Shown: positions 47,241-59,542, counted from the first letter of the stretch. The stretch: DNA of 64,000 bases from Phellopilus nigrolimitatus (GCA_021029095.1 JAJOHG010000125.1:1-64000); one strand, 5' to 3'. The notes: generated from the letters alone by a model not told the origin. Translations and numbers: made by a program.

Positions 47241-49170
47241 ATTATCTTCTCACACACACTTTGAATACTGCTGCGGCACTCTCATTGTCAAAACTCACAG
47301 CTGCATTTTCGCCTCAGAAATTCAGCTCTTTCAAAGCTGGAATCCGAAGTATTATTTTAAACTACCGGGATTTCTCAGTCCTCAAAAGAGCCTTTACTCT
47401 GTAAACGATGGACACGTCGACTATTTCCCGATGGAATGCTCGGCTCCGAAACTTATGCTGCTGCGCGGCGCGCCCGCTCTTTTTTGCCCAAGGACGTCTT
47501 CACGTGCCAGATCATGGACCTTGCGCTCCATCATATTGTTTGACGGCAACCTCGCCGTCTTCGCATCCTACCCGCCCATGCCTTCTAAATCTGCAGCGCC
47601 GCCAAGTCCAGCTTCGTGCCCTCGACCCTTCCTGCGGGCTTTGCGCTTCACGCAGGCTCCGGCGCTGGTATCCTCCGCTCATGCCGTTTCCGCAGCAGCA
47701 GAACGGCTTCGACCGCACCCCGCTCGCGGCAGGATGCACAGCCGACCCCCTCGTCGTCGTTGTCCATTCCCCACGCCTTGCGCGGCGCACAGGTGGCAGC
47801 ATCCTCACGCTACTCGCGCCCGTCACCAAAGGTCTTTGTCCGATCTTCTAATTGACTCTACGTCGCCGTTAAGCCGCTCGTCAAGCCCAAGTCAGCAGCT
47901 CCTTACGACGTCTTCCTCTTCGTCGGCGCCATCCTGCTGCTGGGTGGCATATTCTTTGTCCACCATGTCTATGGCGACGTTCTCCCCTCATGGTTCATAG
48001 TCGCCGTGCCCGTTCTTCTTATCATTATCTTCAGCCGACTGCTCGCCGTGCCGAGTTCGCGCTTCGCCAAAGATGACATATGACGCCAGAAAACTACACT
48101 TCGGACGAGTTTTACTTGGACCCAGCCGCTCATCACGCGCGGCACCCGCACGACGCTCAACGAGGATGATGTGTGGAATTACTATGCAGACTCTCCCAGT
48201 CTTCCGCAAATTCGCCGACCTCAAGCAGTCGTCGCTGATGTGGAGAATATAGGCCGCCGATTCACTCGATATCATGTACGTTTTGGGCGCTAAACTATTT
48301 GGATATACATTCTGAATACATTTTGATGCAGTCTCGACTTTGTCCTGACCTTCGTCTCCGTTCTCTTCAACGCAACATCTCTGGTTCGGGCGCCGCGCTG
48401 CCGTACGAATCTGATCGCAACTCATTAGCGCGATCTACGACAAGGCTCTCAAGCTCAGGGATTTCTCCGGCGTTGTAAAGACGGATGCGAAGGGGATGCG
48501 AAGGTTGATGGAGAGGAAGGGAATAGAATTAAGGGCAGGAAATGCGACAAGAAGGCGGAGAGGAAGGAGTAGGAGAGGAAGGAGAAGGCGGATGATCCGA
48601 AAGCAGGCGCAGACGTGGGCAAGGCCGTCAATTTGATGGCTATGACGCGAATCGAGTACGATCGTTTCTCGTCCTTTGGCACTATTCTTGCCCATTTGCG
48701 ATTCTCCATGGAGAGTTTTATGCTCGTCTCCGGGATGTGTTTCATCTACGGTGCTCCTTTCGGTAAATCCATTTGTCTATCCCTTTGGTTTCGTTTCTAA
48801 GCTCCTTGCAGAAATCATCATTGCGTGTACATTTCTTTACCCGCTTCTCGGCTGGTCCGCCATTTGTTGGCTTCTTGGAGCTCTTCGCCGGATCGCCTCT
48901 TAATAGCTTCAATCGCGAAGCGCACAATTCGCATCCAGGAGGGCGTCCTCGTCGCGCTCGACAAACGCGTGGATGTGCTCAACGAGCTTATCGGCACTGT
49001 GCGTAAACTCTTTATCTCGCGATCATTTGCTTCTGCTCTCAACGGAACTCACAGATAAACCTTTTGTAGGTCAAATTCACCAGGAATGTGACGTTTGCTC
49101 TGACTAAATTATTATGCTAGTCTCTTTTCTCGTTGCGTTCGCGAATTCTTTAAATCTAGTTTACGAGGGA
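47241..49170 (+). pseudogene. ABCC transporter 5' relic, copy C
   Basis: The promoter-proximal part (47241-47410) matches copy D (57400-57600). Then come heavily broken N-terminal helices (for example around 47930-48000), the segment PLITRGTRTTLNEDDVWN in the shifted frame (48125), LDFVLTF, a deletion that fuses it to HLWFGRRAAVRI (48370-48410), KAGADVGKAVNLM (about 48600), YGAPF, LLGW and a final IRIQEGVLVALDKRVDVLNE. The exon coding for the AIDxxSPAA region is lost. It ends near 49170, where copies A and B meet the hairpin gene; here F-box sequence follows instead. Confidence 0.75.
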
Positions 49171-49449
49171 CGTACTAAAGGTAACAAGATGTTCCTTGCT
49201 TATTCGTGTAGCTATAAACTTTTGGTCTTAATTATAAACCTTAAGTTAGATTATTCCATTGATTTTGATCGCATGGACAAAGGACGCGCAGATTGAGGAT
49301 ACGTAGTACATGAGTTCAGAGAAGATGACGTCTGACGCCTTTCTACAGATGAAGTTTGTGGTCAGAATCGCGGTTATGGTTCGAGAAAGTGAAGAAATAC
49401 ATTACCTCCATTCTATGCGCCAAAGATTAGTAAATGGCTAAATGCGCTA

Positions 49450-50574
49450 TCATCGAAACTCGATGCATTGTGCTTTACAAAGTTCTCGCAGAACGACTCT
49501 ATTTTTTACGAATTCCTTGCCTCCAGCAAGACCCTTCATATCATGATACAGCGCAACTCTCTTGAGCGAGTTCAAGGACGAGGAAGAGCGTAAGACGGAA
49601 ATTAGATCCTCGACCCGACTGCATCCGCGGTATATATCACTATCTCCAGAGCTGGACAATACTGCAGAACAGACGGAAGTATATGCAATGAGTTCGCGCT
49701 TAGTAGCTGCAGATTATCCAGGTGAAGAGATGCAAAGGAGTTGAGTGGCGAAAACGTGTCGCTCTCCAAACGATTAGAAGATATTGCAATATCAATGAGT
49801 AATGAGGACCATGTTTCTAGACAGTGCGCGGATGCCAGAATCGGTTTTTTCCACGCCCGCATAGAAATATGCAATTGAAGGCGCCATGGAGGCCAAAAGT
49901 CGGAGTTGGTACGCGGAGAGTACAGTAGTTTTGCATATGAAGTTATAGAGGCGCGGACAACATCCAGGAGTGGACATCGTCCCCAGAGATTCGTCGTCGG
50001 AGACGCTCAGACTGTCATCGAGTGCTCCGTGGTGCATGTCGACCTTTTCAAGACGGCCACTTAGACATCAGCTGGAGAAGCTCAGGGACAACGCAGAACG
50101 CGCAAGTTGAACTTCCTCCCACCAGTCTGATCCTCGACACCTGAAGCGATTGCAATTCATTTAGCGATGCGAGCACTGCACGGATCTCGCTTTGCGTCCC
50201 GTTGTTGTTTCCGTATATGATCACATGCGTGACATTCGCCTCACAGCTAGAATCTGGGCATGTGCGAGAGACTCGACTTCTAAGTGCTGCACAGTTCCGA
50301 GGAATAAAGAGTTGACGAGTTCTGCGAGCTTCTCGTTTTCCGAAAGCGTCCGCGCAAGGAGAGGGGCAACTGATCTCCTAGATGTTACGTAGGCGTCACC
50401 GATGGTTATCTTCCTGTAGAGCTGGGGCTCTGCAACGCTTTTCCAGTACTTTCATACGCGGCAGAGTGATGCAAGACTAGACCGCCGCTGATGGGGCCAG
50501 TCAGGCGGGTTTCCGACGACCTCGAAAATCTGATCGAGGATCTCGGGAGGGACATGAGCAATATTGTGGTTCAT
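49450..50574 (-). pseudogene. F-box/LRR-type protein, decayed
   Basis: Starts MNHNIAHVPPEILDQIFEVV (F-box) at 50574, then in shifting frames LARTLSENEKLAELVNSLFL (about 50300), LEVESLAHAQI, ALDDSLSVSDDESLGTMSTP (about 49990), LRLLASMAPSIAYFYAGVEK, LHLDNLQLLSANSLHILPSV (about 49700) and SLKRVALYHDMKGLAGGKEF (about 49540). Such leucine-rich alternation is typical of the large F-box families of Agaricomycetes, which serve as SCF ubiquitin ligase adaptors. Stops and shifts near 50480 and 50140 suggest decay. It separates ABC copy C from hairpin-protein copy 3, a spacer absent in units 1 and 2. Confidence 0.5.
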
Positions 50575-50579
50575 GATAC

Positions 50580-51500
50580 TTCCTAGAACCTGTCAGAGAC
50601 ATTGATAATGGATGAAAGCTGGACTTAACTGTTTCTAAATGACGGCAAACCAAGCTATCGCTAGCAAAAGAAGGCTGAATCTGAGTTACTTGGTAAATGA
50701 TTGAGCGTCGGTTTCAAGACGGTAACTTGCACGTGCAGTCGGCACGCGAGTACATAAATTACATAAAGAAGATCAGCACCTGATTAACTCGCTCCGTGCC
50801 GGTTCTACCTGCTTTATGTAGAGGCGCTCTCGGTGGAACACGGTCATTGCGGGAAGTGGGACGACGCACCGCATGGACACGCCCTTGTAGAGTATGGCGC
50901 AGCCTCAAGCTCCTTACACGTGCGCTCACGTGTGCATGGTCGACGGTGTCCGGCGCAAATAACGAAAATCTGGTATGTGTTTCACGCCCGTCGCCTTCTC
51001 CCCCTTCCAATGCTGAAGAAGGAGCTACACGAACTAGGTCGACGGACATAGTCACTTTTCACGCCCGAGCATTCAACAGATCAATTGCAGCTTCGCTGCC
51101 GTCTGGCGCCTCTTGCCTGATTGTCTGCACGAGAATCTAACATCGCACGCTCTAGTGGGCGAAATGGCGAGCTGTAGGTTTCGACGCGTGTTCGCCGCGT
51201 ACTGACGATGAGCTGTTGCTTGTCGCATTATGCGGGACAGTAAGAAGTAAGCAGCATCCCAAGACGAATCAAAGACGAGAAGAATAGGACTGCTGTGTCT
51301 TTGCGAAGAGAAATCAACAATTGTTAGAACAGTAACAATGCACTATACAAAGACTGCAGTTTATAAGGTAAACACAACAAAGCATGTGCGAACCTCGACC
51401 ACCTCAAATGATTCAAACCAAATACGTATCGAAGCAGTCAATACCGACATTTCATTTGATTATTGTACATGAAGTGATCCACTTTTTTCTCCTCTCATTA
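50580..51500. other. spacer with repeat remnants
   Basis: 50580-50700 matches 39960-40080, and 51230-51260 matches 40260-40290 (gacagtaagaagta-type block), so the spacer derives from the same F-box-linked duplication. No gene was called; an unexplained open region lies at 50796-51140 (+). Confidence 0.4.
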
Positions 51501-51523
51501 CATTCACAGACTCTTAAATTTGA

Positions 51524-53172
51524 CTAACTGTGCGTTGGGATTTGGGACGGCTGACCCGATACCGTCTGCATATTGGTAAAGGTAGCCCGCCATTGTCTTA
51601 TCTAAAAAATCATCTCTCGATCAGCTTGCATGTACAACGTTGCTACAGCAGAAAGGAGCGGGAAGAAACTCACAGACGCTGACAGTCTCATCGACCGAGA
51701 TTTTCATGTACTTGGGCCTAGCCTGAGCGATAGAAACATCAGGATTAGCTTCAAAACAATCGGGGTGAGTTCTGCTCACTCACAGATTCCTTTTCACCTT
51801 TCTCAAGCCATTCCTTGATCTCCACTGCGTCAATCCTTGCATGATCCCAGATTGAAGCCAGAAAAGATATATTTTTGTCGAATATGTAAAAGTAGTTCCC
51901 ACCGAGCTGTTCAAGCTTATCGCGTGTCGCCTTGATGTCGCTGATCGACTGATCCAAGGAGTCGACACGCGCTTGCTGGACTGCGACCCGTTTTTTCTGC
52001 GCTAAGTGCAGTTAAAGAGAGGTGTCAAAGTAAGAAGGAAACAACGTGGAAGAGGACGAACATGTTCTGGCAATGGCCAGGCCGGCAGCGACGGCGACAC
52101 TTATACCCGCTATGATCAGACCACCAATCTAATCTGTTTATCAGGCACATTCTGATGATGACTCTGGCATGAACATTGCTTACGGTGGCATACTGTGCAA
52201 ATGAGCCTGACATTTTTGCCACCAAGAGTGAGACAGAAACGACCCCACCAGCTGCAAGGAGATAATGTTCGAGCTTATGCAGTTTGTTTTTCAACCCCTC
52301 CAATTCCGTACGTGCTTGCTTGAGCTCTTTGCTGTCTGCACCCTCCTTATTAAAGGCCCAGCTACCAAAAGAATCCACGAATTCAGAAAAATCATCCTTC
52401 AGCCCGTCGAAACTGTCTCCCATGTCAGCAGAGCTTTTTTTAAAGGCATCAGCATCCTGCAGGGTATCAGACGAAGCACTGAATAGAAAAGGAGACCATA
52501 AATAATATACCTTGACGAACTCCACGACTTTGGCCTTCCTCTCCGCAGTAGTGAGAGATCCATCATTGCAGAAAGGAATAATAACCATGTCAAAGCCTTA
52601 TGACCTTTTTCATCAGCAAACTCAATGTGACCTGATGCGAAAAGCCTGAACCGAACTTACGCCGACCATAGGCAGCGATCCTGACGGCGAGATCCCTGCT
52701 GTCACGCATGATCTGGCGAAACTTCTGTAAGCAATGGAAAGAGGAGTTAATTGCTGAACATAGTTCCCAGACTAAGTACGTGACGAACTTGATTTAAGAC
52801 CTTAAATCTCGGCATGAAGGGGCCCTCTTTCGGTGGAATATTCTTCGCGTCAATACTTGCCAGCGTTCTCTTGAGGTTAGTAAACATGGTCTCGATTGCG
52901 TTGCACGCGGCCGCTGCGTCGGCTGCAGCTGTCTCAAGATGCGGGACTGCATCCTGAGACGTTATCGTCTTGGCAACGCCGGTGGTAAAGGCGTCTTCCT
53001 GGGCCGGCGTGAGATCTGCCATCTTGCTAGCATTGGCAACGAGAATTTCAATTTCATCCTCAGAAAGCTCGTCGGCGGCGTTCAAGACCTCCTGAGGCTT
53101 TGGATTTGGGCCGAGACGTTTCTCAAAACGTGCAACAACAGACTCGTACAAGAAATGAGCGTCGGAACGCAT
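51524..53172 (-). CDS. alpha-pore-forming-type helical hairpin protein, copy 3
   Basis: The most diverged member: it starts MRSDAHFLYESVV (53172); exon 1 also has KPQEVLNAADELSEDEIEIL and AIETMF. The last exon ends at 51524 after a YQYADGI-containing tail. The middle has SFGSWAFNKEGAD, a hydrophobic run YLLAAGGVVSVSLLVAKMSG, a second hydrophobic helix around 52070-52130, and a coiled coil with DKLEQLGGNYFYIFDKNISF. A TATA-like TATATAAG element lies about 150 bp upstream (about 53320). Exon order and lengths follow copies 1 and 2 with no visible break, and stable coding potential after strong divergence suggests the gene is kept by selection. Confidence 0.6.
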
Positions 53173-53457
53173 GTCGTTGACAAAGGGTGCAGGAGTAAGT
53201 GCTCAGGCGGTATTCCAGATGCGAAGTCTTAAGCACACTGAGGACGTCTATTAATGCTATCATGTACTATCGGTCGTCTACTCTTCTCTTTCATGAACCA
53301 CAAACCACATGACCAACCTTATATAATGAGGGAATAGCCGGCGATGACGTCAGAGCTGGGTCCTATTTACTACGTAGTACATATGTGGCAACTATTCTAC
53401 ACTTTTAATACCACACGCGGATGACTCTTCAGTGGACCGACATAAATCCATAGAAGG

Positions 53458-56410
53458 CTACATACGAGGAGTACAAGCAAGTATGAACATGGCCAGATAC
53501 ACGGCGAGCGGTATGGGCAAAGCGGTCGGAAGGCACGGGAAGCGGTTCCTTCGGTTCAGCGAAGCTTCTTGTTCTGGAACTGCAAACGAGGGCATCCAAG
53601 AATCAGCGTCCCTAAACAAAAACGGAAGGAAAACAGGAGGAAAGAGTAGACGCACGACGATGACGACCGTACCGTCGCTGAGTGTCTCTTTTTCCGGCAC
53701 AAGCTCGTACCTGAACATGTGCGGTAGCACTACGCTCCATGCCGCCCAATACACGATGCCCGCGATCAGAATGCTGATTCCGATTATGCAGTACCTAGAG
53801 ACGCGGTTGAAAATCCGCGCGAGATGAAAACGAGACTAGTGTCCAGTGTGCACGTACAAATAATAAGGCAGCGGAGGCGTGTCGCCGACGCCGTTGGCTG
53901 GCCGTAGAAACGGATCAACAATCACTGCAAGTTGGAGAAATGGAAGGCGTCAGCCAACTTTACTTTCGACTTCTGTGAGAAAACGAGACGACATACGAAA
54001 CACGGCTGCGGCAAGGAAGAATCCTGCGAAGGGCCACCAGACCTTGAATGGCCTGTGCGCGTTTGGTTTCTTATAGCGAAGCCAGAAGAGCCCCTGACGT
54101 CGACGGTGTGTAAGTGAGCTGGTAGTTCTCATACAGAGAAGAGCGGAGATGCATGCACGAGTACGACAAGCAGGTTGATGATCTGCGCCGGGTAGCCCTG
54201 GAGGTCCAGTATGAAGGGGTACGCAACGTTCGGAGGCGGCGCGATAATGACTATGACCTGAGTTTGCCGTCATCATGAGTCATCCGTAACATAGACAAAC
54301 GAAGAGAAAACAAAACTGCGAACCGTAGGGATCAAGTGCATAATAAGGCCGGGCACGGGGGACTTCCCTGTCGGCCAATTCGACGCCCAGAACTTGTTTC
54401 CGAAGGGGAGTGGGATGCCTTCCTTGGCGAGCTCTGTCGAGGAAGATTTCTCAGGAATGAATAAACGTCGGTAAAGAGATGAGGACAGACCTTGGTTCAG
54501 GCGGGATAGGGCGAACGTCTGAACAAAAGGGGAGTATACGAAATAAAATGAAATAAGAGGGTCGAATATATATCTCTTTAAGGCAGAACGCACTACTGTC
54601 ATGACATTCTGCAGCGACAACAATGAGCAGGTAATCCGAAATTAGTCGGTAATAAACTAGTGCTCACCCTGTAATACAATTGTAAAAATTGAAGACGATG
54701 ATGAGCATGAATGAGGTGGAGAATTACAGGGCTCTAAACTTACCCAAGAGCACTTCGTGAAGGGAAGATACGATTATTTTAGATTATGCACTTCAAACCA
54801 TGAAATCACGCACCTAAGAGCGACGAACACCGTCAGAGCTCTCTGGGCCTCCGAGCCGAAGACTTTCTTGAAGAACAGAGACGCTACAGTGACACCGCTC
54901 TCCATGATCTCCTCTTTCGTCGCCGCGCTGTGAATCGAGAACCGCACATATTTTTTAAGAATGACGGACATCATGAAAACCTAGGAAGAAAAGAGAAAAG
55001 GGCGCTCACGCAAAGTAGGCTATGTTCGCGAGTAAGTACAGGACGGCGCAGATCCCAAGTCCAAGGGGACCCGCGATCTTGAGCGTGCGCATGGGATTCT
55101 TCACGTCATTCAGCACATAATTAATATTCGCCCACCCGTCATAGGCGTAGAGAACCTTGAAGATTGCAGTCGCATACTGAGTATTATTTTATTATAATGT
55201 TTCAGGTCTCGCGCTTCTAGGTGTTTAGGTTGCTTAAAAGAGCTTACATCGCTACTGCTCTGCGAGCTGCCTGCGAACGCGTTACGGAAGTTGGCATGCG
55301 GGTCCTTGATGCTTGTGTGTCCACCGAGGACGACCCAGCCTGCATTGCAATACAGATTATTATGAATGAGAATATCAAGTAAAGTTTCCACGTTGTACCA
55401 TACCTGTAACGATGACGAAAACCAGAATGAATATCTTAAAGACGCTAAGAGCCTAGACTGCTAGGTCAGAGATACCCTCTTCACTTATCCACGTGAACTC
55501 TGATCTGGTAACTTACGTTCGTAAGAAAAAGGCCGATCCTTGGCGTAAACCCGTGTGCAATGGTCACGAAGAAGATGACTAGCGATAACAAAGCGTTAGA
55601 GTGAAACCTTAGGAAATAAATCGAATCAATCACATACCTCCTAGAGCAATCCCACGAGTTGTCCAACGATCGGCTTCATGTCCAGCGACAACCAAAATAC
55701 TATTCAGAAAGGGCCTTCAATTTCTGCACAGACATCATGTTTGAGAAGAAGATACTTCTGTGCAAACACGATGCAGTTGCTCGAACTGAATCCGAGAAGA
55801 ATGGCCTGCGTTGCGTAGAAAATCGTTGCAAGGTACTTGGGTTTTTTGTATACGGCTTCGAGATAAACCTTCTCGCCGCCAGACCGCGGGAACATAGTGC
55901 CGTATTCCAGCCATACGAAGAGACCGCAGAAAGATAAGACGAGGCCGAGAACCCAGAGCATCAAAGATGCGCCAATGGAATTCACGGAGGTAAGAATAGA
56001 AGACGGCGTTGAGAAGATCCCGGTGCCGATGATGCGGCCGACACTGAATATAGGGGCAGGTTGATCAGAGCGCATAGACTATGGAGCAGGAACGAGCAAC
56101 GCACATGAGAAGAGTACAACTGAACACGCCAAGATGGCGACCCCTGCTACCAGCAGTGTCTGTCAATGTCGGCGACAAAGTCAAACATGCTTTCACACAA
56201 GATAATTGAAGTCTTACCTTCATCGAATGATAGCTCTCCGGGATTCAAAGTCGCGTTTGCGACGGCTATCTGCTCTTCGAGTACGGGTATAGCAAACGAC
56301 TCGCTTACAGGAGCACCGTTCTTCCCAAGTTTCGAGCTGCTGATCGACGCATTGTCAGAGGTTGAGCTGTTTCTCCCGAAACGACGTAAAATGCCTCTGA
56401 TGCCAGCCAT
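53458..56410 (-). CDS. high-affinity methionine permease-like amino acid transporter (MUP1 type)
   Basis: A gene of about 12 exons beginning MAGIRGILRRFGRNSSTSDN (56410). After the hydrophilic N-terminus the first membrane segments read VGRIIGTGIFSTPSSILTSV, the LAT/APC-family substrate loop, then LWVLGLVLSFCGLFVWLEYG, MFPRSGGEKVYLEAVYKKPK and YATQAILLGFSSSNCIVFAQ. Later exons give further helices (for example 55100-55160, 54840-54960 with FGSEAQRALTVFVALR). The C-terminal exon has VYWAAWSVVLPHMFRYELVP and ends at 53458. About 12 membrane helices and 550-600 aa are expected. It would import methionine or related amino acids at the plasma membrane. The C-terminal end (after TVVIV) may splice differently from the plain ORF. 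The gene appears intact. Confidence 0.85.
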
Positions 56411-57399
56411 GGTGATGGGCAGAAGAGAGGCTGTCTGTGCTATTCCGGTCCGATGGATCTCGTTGCCATTCCTTTCCTTCCTTACTCTTTATCCATGCTT
56501 CAAGATAGTGAGATGAAAGGATATCATATGGAAAGACAGATCCCGCATTGCCTCCGAAGCATTGTCGTGTAGTCAGTTGAATATTGCGTGCTCAATCGGC
56601 TAAGATGAATCAGCGCCCATCGACAACAGCTGCTGTCCCGAAACCCTGCTGCATCGAAGTGAGTAAAAAGGCTGCTATTCGGCGCAGATAGCGCGTTTGT
56701 ACCGTATTATTGTTCAGAAGATAATGAAATCGGGGCCGCATGGTCTTTGAACGGAGACGCTTAAGGGATAGGCAAAGCCGTCGGGGCGGGAGCAGGCACA
56801 TCAAAAGGGATAGGCAGCGATGCTGAGTACGTGACGCGGCTGGTGATTGCGAGTAAAACCAGAGCTTGAACTGAGCTTCAAGTAGCGATCATTGAAGGAG
56901 CGACGATATTACCGAGAAAGAGGGCGTCGCAAAGAGGGCATGTGGCGTTTTCCCAGCGACGCGAAGCGGAGGAAAATACAACTAGATTGCGCGAAAGACA
57001 GCATTTGAAATCCACAACAGTATAGCAGAAATCCACAATCGTATAGCGGAAGAGCGAAGTTTCGTAAGCGGACGACAATCATTGCAGCGCAGAAACAAGA
57101 AGGTAAGATGATGCGATGGGTTACGGAAATAGAGAGGGGAAAGGGGTTATTCTAATCTAAGCAGGATTCGAAGAAGGAAAGAGAAGGAGTAGCCAAACGC
57201 ACGACCGCGAAGAAATTGCTCGTTTTTCCCCGAAAACTCCGACCCCTGCGCGCGTCTTGTTCTCGGCCTGTCCTGAGACTGCACTGCCAACTGCAGTGCG
57301 CGTTTTGTACTCGGCCTGTCCTGATTGCCTGCAGGTCGGTCTTGCTCGGGTGTCATGCGAGAAAGAAAATGAGACTGAGCGGCGACTAAGCGGAGATTG
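56411..57399. other. intergenic region
   Basis: The upstream region of the permease and the left flank of ABC copy D. Short direct repeats occur at 57258-57330 (tcggcctgtcctga twice). No gene or RNA was recognised. Confidence 0.4.
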
Positions 57400-58368
57400 G
57401 GTTCAACACATTATATGGAATTCCCTTCTCACGCTCACCCCTCAACGCACTCTCAAAACTCAAACGGTCTCCTGTACATGTACTTTCCCCTCCAGAAAAT
57501 AAGCTCTTTCAAAGCTGCAAAGCTGGGATTTGAAGTATAGATGCAAGTTACCGAAATTTCTCTGTCCTCAAAAGAGCGTCCATTCTTTAAACGATGGTGC
57601 GGGACTTAGGCACGTCGGCCATTTCCACGCTGGTGTCGCGCGGCATCCCCTGCACGCGTGCATGCTCGCGTTCAACGGCCTTCGTCCGATCATGGTCGCG
57701 TTCTATCTGGCTTCACGTCGCCGTTAAGCCGCTCGTCAAGCCCAAGTCAACAGCTCCTTACGACGTCTTCGCGCTTCTCGTCATCCTCTTCGTCGGCGCC
57801 ATCCTGCTGCTGGGCGGCATATTCTTTGTCCACCATGTTTATGGCGACATTCTCCCTTCATGGCTCATAGTCGCCGTATATGCCCTCAACATTGCTGCCG
57901 TGCCGCCCGTCCTCCTTATCATTAGCTTCAGCCGACCGCTCGCCGCGACGAGCTCGCGTGTAGCCAAAGACATCGGCGCTCATATGACGCCAGAAGACTA
58001 CACTTTGGACGAGTTTTTATTGGACCCAGCCGCTTATCACGCGCGGCACCCGCACGACGCTCAACGAGGATGATGTGTGGAATTACTATGCAGGCTCTCC
58101 CAGTCTTCTGCAATTTTGCCGATCTCAAGTAGTTGTTGCTGATGTGGAAAATATGGGCCACCAATTCACTCGATATCATGTACGTTTTGGGCCCTAGATT
58201 ATTTGGATATACGTTCTGAATAATTTTTGATGCAGTCTCGACTTTGTCCTGACCTTCGTCTCCGTTCTCTTCAACGCAACATCTCTGGTTCGGGCGCCGC
58301 ACTCCCGTACGAATCCGGTCGCAACTCATGAGCGCGATCTACGACAGGGCGCTCAAGCGCAGGGATTT
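57400..58368 (+). pseudogene. ABCC transporter 5' relic, copy D
   Basis: The best-preserved N-terminus: from 57594 an open frame with KPLVKPKSTAPYDVFALLVI, LFVGAILLLGGIFFVHHVYG, WLIVAVYALNIAAVPPVLLI and AKDIGAHMTPEDYTLDEF. At the 'ACTTTGGACGAG' stretch (about 58000) the frame is one base short; the following TQPLITRGTRTTLNEDDVWN is in the next frame. LDFVLTF and HLWFG follow with the same internal deletion as copy C. The relic is cut at 58369 by a copia LTR. The upstream 57400-57590 block equals that of copy C, including a TTTCAAAGCTG-like block before the start. Confidence 0.75.
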
Positions 58369-58570
58369 TGTAACCTCCCGGCTACAATTTGTCATGCCAT
58401 TTGTCATGATTTCCATTTTCGTCTCGTAGATATATGCGCGCGCGCCGTAATTCGAGCTTCGTCTTCTCTCACTCGAATTACAGGTACGCGCAAATGCTGT
58501 ATTTATTAGGTCTTCTCTCACTCGAATTACAGAGTCTTCTCCTGTCTGTTTTAGTGTTCACACCTCACGG
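58369..58570 (+). mobile_element. copia-type LTR (5')
   Basis: Begins TGTAACCTCCCGGC exactly where ABC copy D breaks off and leads into a gag ORF. The right edge is uncertain (about 58560-58580, near GTGTTCACA). A 23-bp direct repeat lies inside. No second LTR was found in the window. Confidence 0.5.
58461..58532. repeat. 23-bp direct repeat in the LTR
   Basis: A 23-bp sequence beginning GTCTTCTCTCACTCG is repeated exactly at 58461-58483 and 58510-58532. Confidence 0.85.
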
Positions 58571-58858
58571 TGTGCTTCCACTTTTTTTTTGACACCAAGA
58601 ACCTCCTTGTACCGCGTGCCACTGACGGCTGCCACCGTTGGTTGCAGCGTTTCGAGTTCCGGACTGACAAGCGTCGTCTGGACCATCTAGTATCACTGCA
58701 AGTGGTCTAGACACCCTAAGAACACAGTTTTCCACGCGTGCCACCGCGTATCTGCTGTCGAAGCCTTTCGCCAGCATCGGCAACTCTTGTGCCACTCGCC
58801 TACAGTGCTCCGGAATGTCGCCGCCGCTTCCAGCACATCGTCTCCTCTGCTGTCTGCC

Positions 58859-59542
58859 ATGACCACCTCCGCCCTCCGCACGCACGCTGCGCTCGTCCAC
58901 CCCAAGATGTCCCAGATCCCCATCATCTCTGAAGGCTCGTGGACCGTCCAACTCTTCTCCGACTGGAAAAGCGCCTGCGAGGACTACCGCATCGCCGCCA
59001 GCGTCGATGATGATGAAGAACTCATCCGCCGTGTCGCGCGTGGCCTCAAGGGTCGAGCCATCCGCAACTGGTACACGCCCCAGGCCGCCGCTATCCAAGC
59101 TCTGGATTTCGACGCCTTCACGTTGCTCCTCCGCCCAATCGTCCTAGAATACGGCTGGGAGTCCCGCACCAAGGCTGAGATTCTAGCGCTCCGACAGCAC
59201 GGCCGCAAGGCCAACGAATTCTACTATGAAATCCTCGAGAAAAATGACGCCCTGCTCGGCACCACTTACGTTTTCGACAACCGCGCCATCCGCGACCTGA
59301 TGGAGGCGCATTGTGACGACGATGTCCGCAGAGAATTGGAGGTCCCAACGGTCCATGGGATCGTCGGCTTCGACAATTGGCTCCTCGCTGCCTTCCAAGC
59401 AGACGAAACTGTACGCCGACACCGTGACTCACTCAATTCCGCCCTAGTACCTGGAAGCCTCAAGATATGTACATATCTTCGCCTCGGGGTCAAACACCCA
59501 TATCTTTGCAAGGAGACATTGGATGGCCCTGTAACTTGGTAG
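58859..59542 (+). CDS. retrotransposon gag-like protein (copia type), gag only
   Basis: About 227 aa from the Met at 58859 (in-frame Met also at 58787). It contains the copia gag (UBN2-like) pattern: ISEGSWTVQLFSDWKSACED, GLKGRAIRNWYTPQAAAIQA, FTLLLRPIVLEYGWES, ILALRQHGRKANEFYYEILE and RDLMEAHCDDDVRRELE. No zinc knuckle, protease, integrase or RT follows: the next 500 bp (59560-60060) hold no ORF of the element. It is therefore a truncated element. Confidence 0.7.
   Translation: MTTSALRTHAALVHPKMSQIPIISEGSWTVQLFSDWKSACEDYRIAASVDDDEELIRRVARGLKGRAIRNWYTPQAAAIQALDFDAFTLLLRPIVLEYGWESRTKAEILALRQHGRKANEFYYEILEKNDALLGTTYVFDNRAIRDLMEAHCDDDVRRELEVPTVHGIVGFDNWLLAAFQADETVRRHRDSLNSALVPGSLKICTYLRLGVKHPYLCKETLDGPVTW

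Noticed and set aside
33780..58368. Working ABC transporters
   Set aside because: No nucleotide-binding domain anywhere in the copies, with shared frameshifts, stops and deletions.
58787..59542. A complete copia element
   Set aside because: Only one LTR and a gag ORF are present; no protease, integrase, RT or second LTR.
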